Shown: positions 6,019 to 6,911 of the stretch, one piece after another | Layout: each line of letters opens with the position of its first letter | Numbering within the stretch: position 1 is the stretch's first letter | From: Actinomycetota bacterium | GTDB taxonomy: Bacteria; Actinomycetota; UBA4738 | Assembly: GCA_005888465.1 (NCBI GenBank) | Contig: VAYJ01000235.1 | Span: 1-6,911, forward strand | DNA: 6,911 nucleotides | Reading direction: 5' to 3' | Position numbers and translations under genes: made by a program | Notes under the pieces: model-generated | What the model was told of the DNA's origin: nothing | Databases searched by the model: none | Seen by the model: the letters and a program-made list of their open reading frames with translations, nothing else

Positions 6019-6911
6019 GCGGTCCGCTCGCCGAAGGCGGCGACCGTCGCTGCCAGGAGGTCGGCGCCGCGAGCGTGCAGGGCGTCGGCCTCCGTGCGCA
6101 TCCGCTCCGACTGCTCGGCGTCCTTCATCGAGCCCGCGTTGATGCGAACGTTCGCGAGCGCCCCCTCGGTGGCGGCCGTGAGCAAGTGGCCGGCCGTCGC
6201 TCCGTCGGAGGCCGCGGACGCTAGGCCGGCGGCGGTGACCTGACGCGCGAGGTCCAGGGCAGTCACAGCCCGGCGCGCCACCTCCATCGGCACCTGCGCA
6301 GCCCAGGTGAGGGCTCGTTCGATGGCCGCCGAGCGCGCGGCGCGCTCGGCATCGGAGGCCTTGGGCATTCGGTAGGCGGCCATGACCCCGTCGAAGGCCT
6401 GCGCGTCCCGGTCGGCCAGATCGAGGAACTCCTCTCGCGCGCCCTCGGCCTCTTCGACGATGGCGCGCATGCGGTCGGCCGCGTCGCCGGGCTTGGCCTT
6501 GCCAGCGGTCAAGCGCGCGACCATCGCCACGAGCGCGGCACCGGCCGCCGCCGCCGCCGCCGCCGCGGTCCCGCCCCCCGGGGTCGGACGGTCGGACGCG
6601 AGTGCGTCCAGGAAGGCGTCCATGCGCCGGACCCGAAGCGTGTCCACATCCGGCTCGGTCGGCGCCGCCGTCGCCGAGCCCTGGGCCTCCGCGCGCTGGA
6701 TCACGTTCTCCAGGATCTGCTCCCGGGGATCGAACCCGTCGAGGCGGAGCGAGAACGCCGCCGAATCCGCGATGGCCGCCTGGGGCACGAGGCCGACGAT
6801 CTCGCTCGAGACCACGTCGAGCCCGTATCGCGAGGCCTCCGCCCGCACCAGCTCGAACGCGCGGTAGATGGGCGTGACCTCGGTGTCGATGAGGTTCATC
6901 GAGACGGTGAG
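6015..6911 (-). CDS. Glutamate formimidoyltransferase / formimidoyl-THF cyclodeaminase, N-terminal part missing
   Basis: The frame continues through the right edge, so the ATG at 6899 is internal: the codons before it read LTVS and continue into MNLIDTEVTP, the family's VSMNL-type motif. Of 298 visible residues, the first 75 or so are the end of the formimidoyltransferase C-terminal subdomain (SSEIVGLVPQAAI). The rest, from about residue 93, is the mostly helical cyclodeaminase domain: FLDALASDRPTPGGGTAAA, MVARLTAGK, LADRDAQAFDGVMAAYRMPK, AAQVPMEVA, SAASDGATAG and ALANVRINAGSMKD. In histidine breakdown the enzyme transfers the formimino group of formiminoglutamate to tetrahydrofolate and then releases ammonia, giving 5,10-methenyl-THF. 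Both activities in one chain match the bifunctional arrangement. No other hut gene is visible. The stop overlaps that of the YetF frame by four bases. Confidence 0.9.
   Translation of the reverse strand, partial: LTVSMNLIDTEVTPIYRAFELVRAEASRYGLDVVSSEIVGLVPQAAIADSAAFSLRLDGFDPREQILENVIQRAEAQGSATAAPTEPDVDTLRVRRMDAFLDALASDRPTPGGGTAAAAAAAAGAALVAMVARLTAGKAKPGDAADRMRAIVEEAEGAREEFLDLADRDAQAFDGVMAAYRMPKASDAERAARSAAIERALTWAAQVPMEVARRAVTALDLARQVTAAGLASAASDGATAGHLLTAATEGALANVRINAGSMKDAEQSERMRTEADALHARGADLLAATVAAFGERTA
6544..6564. repeat. (GCC)7 microsatellite inside the cyclodeaminase domain
   Basis: Seven perfect GCC units on the + strand. On the minus strand they encode most of an eight-Ala run directly after the PTPGGGT loop (Ala at residues 112-119 counted from the ATG at 6899). 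The family normally has mixed small residues in this helix, so length changes here are plausible and tolerated, but a whole-codon slip would change the loop-helix junction. Confidence 0.7.

Noticed and set aside
6581..6597. Tandem GTCGGACG-like repeat
   Set aside because: Only two short units within coding sequence of the cyclodeaminase linker; expected by chance in this composition.
1..6911. Defence system, prophage, transposon or CRISPR array
   Set aside because: No transposase, integrase, nuclease, reverse transcriptase, repeat-spacer pattern or tRNA-like sequence could be identified.

Overview
The window is compact and GC-rich, with strong GC bias at third codon positions, GGAGG-type ribosome binding sites and very short or negative intergenic distances. 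It has LiaF-like membrane proteins and many membrane-anchored or secreted proteins. This fits a high-GC Gram-positive-type bacterium, most likely an actinomycetote, perhaps from an uncultured soil or sediment lineage. The taxonomic call is inference from style, not from a marker gene. No RNA genes, CRISPR arrays, insertion sequences or clear intrinsic terminators were seen.

Layout. (1) Bases 1-1148, + strand: the end of a LiaF-like membrane protein (five membrane segments and a C-terminal toastrack-like domain, cut by the left window edge), coupled by ATGA to a 78-residue two-helix membrane protein. (2) Bases 1102-3325, - strand: a secreted protein of unknown function with six mature cysteines, then a 100-base gap holding a strong palindrome and a candidate promoter, then a DmdA/GcvT-type folate-dependent enzyme. 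The last 47 bases of that enzyme gene overlap convergently with the 78-residue gene. (3) Bases 3472-6018, + strand, divergent from block 2: a small anchored exported protein, then a 689-codon open frame joining an anchored, extracellular PQQ-type beta-propeller to a complete DUF421/YetF membrane protein. The YetF part has its own AGGAGG and ATG, so the frame is either a true fusion or two genes joined by a small indel. (4) Bases 6015-6911, - strand: the C-terminal portion of a glutamate formimidoyltransferase / formimidoyl-THF cyclodeaminase, cut by the right window edge. It meets the YetF frame in a shared CTAG that supplies both TAG stops.

Two themes recur. One is the cell envelope: the LiaF-like pair, the anchored protein, the beta-propeller/YetF frame and the secreted protein. 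The other is tetrahydrofolate one-carbon chemistry: the DmdA/GcvT-like enzyme and FTCD. The features most worth a second look are the propeller-YetF junction and the palindrome cluster in front of the DmdA/GcvT-like gene. Nothing here amounts to a defence system or mobile element.
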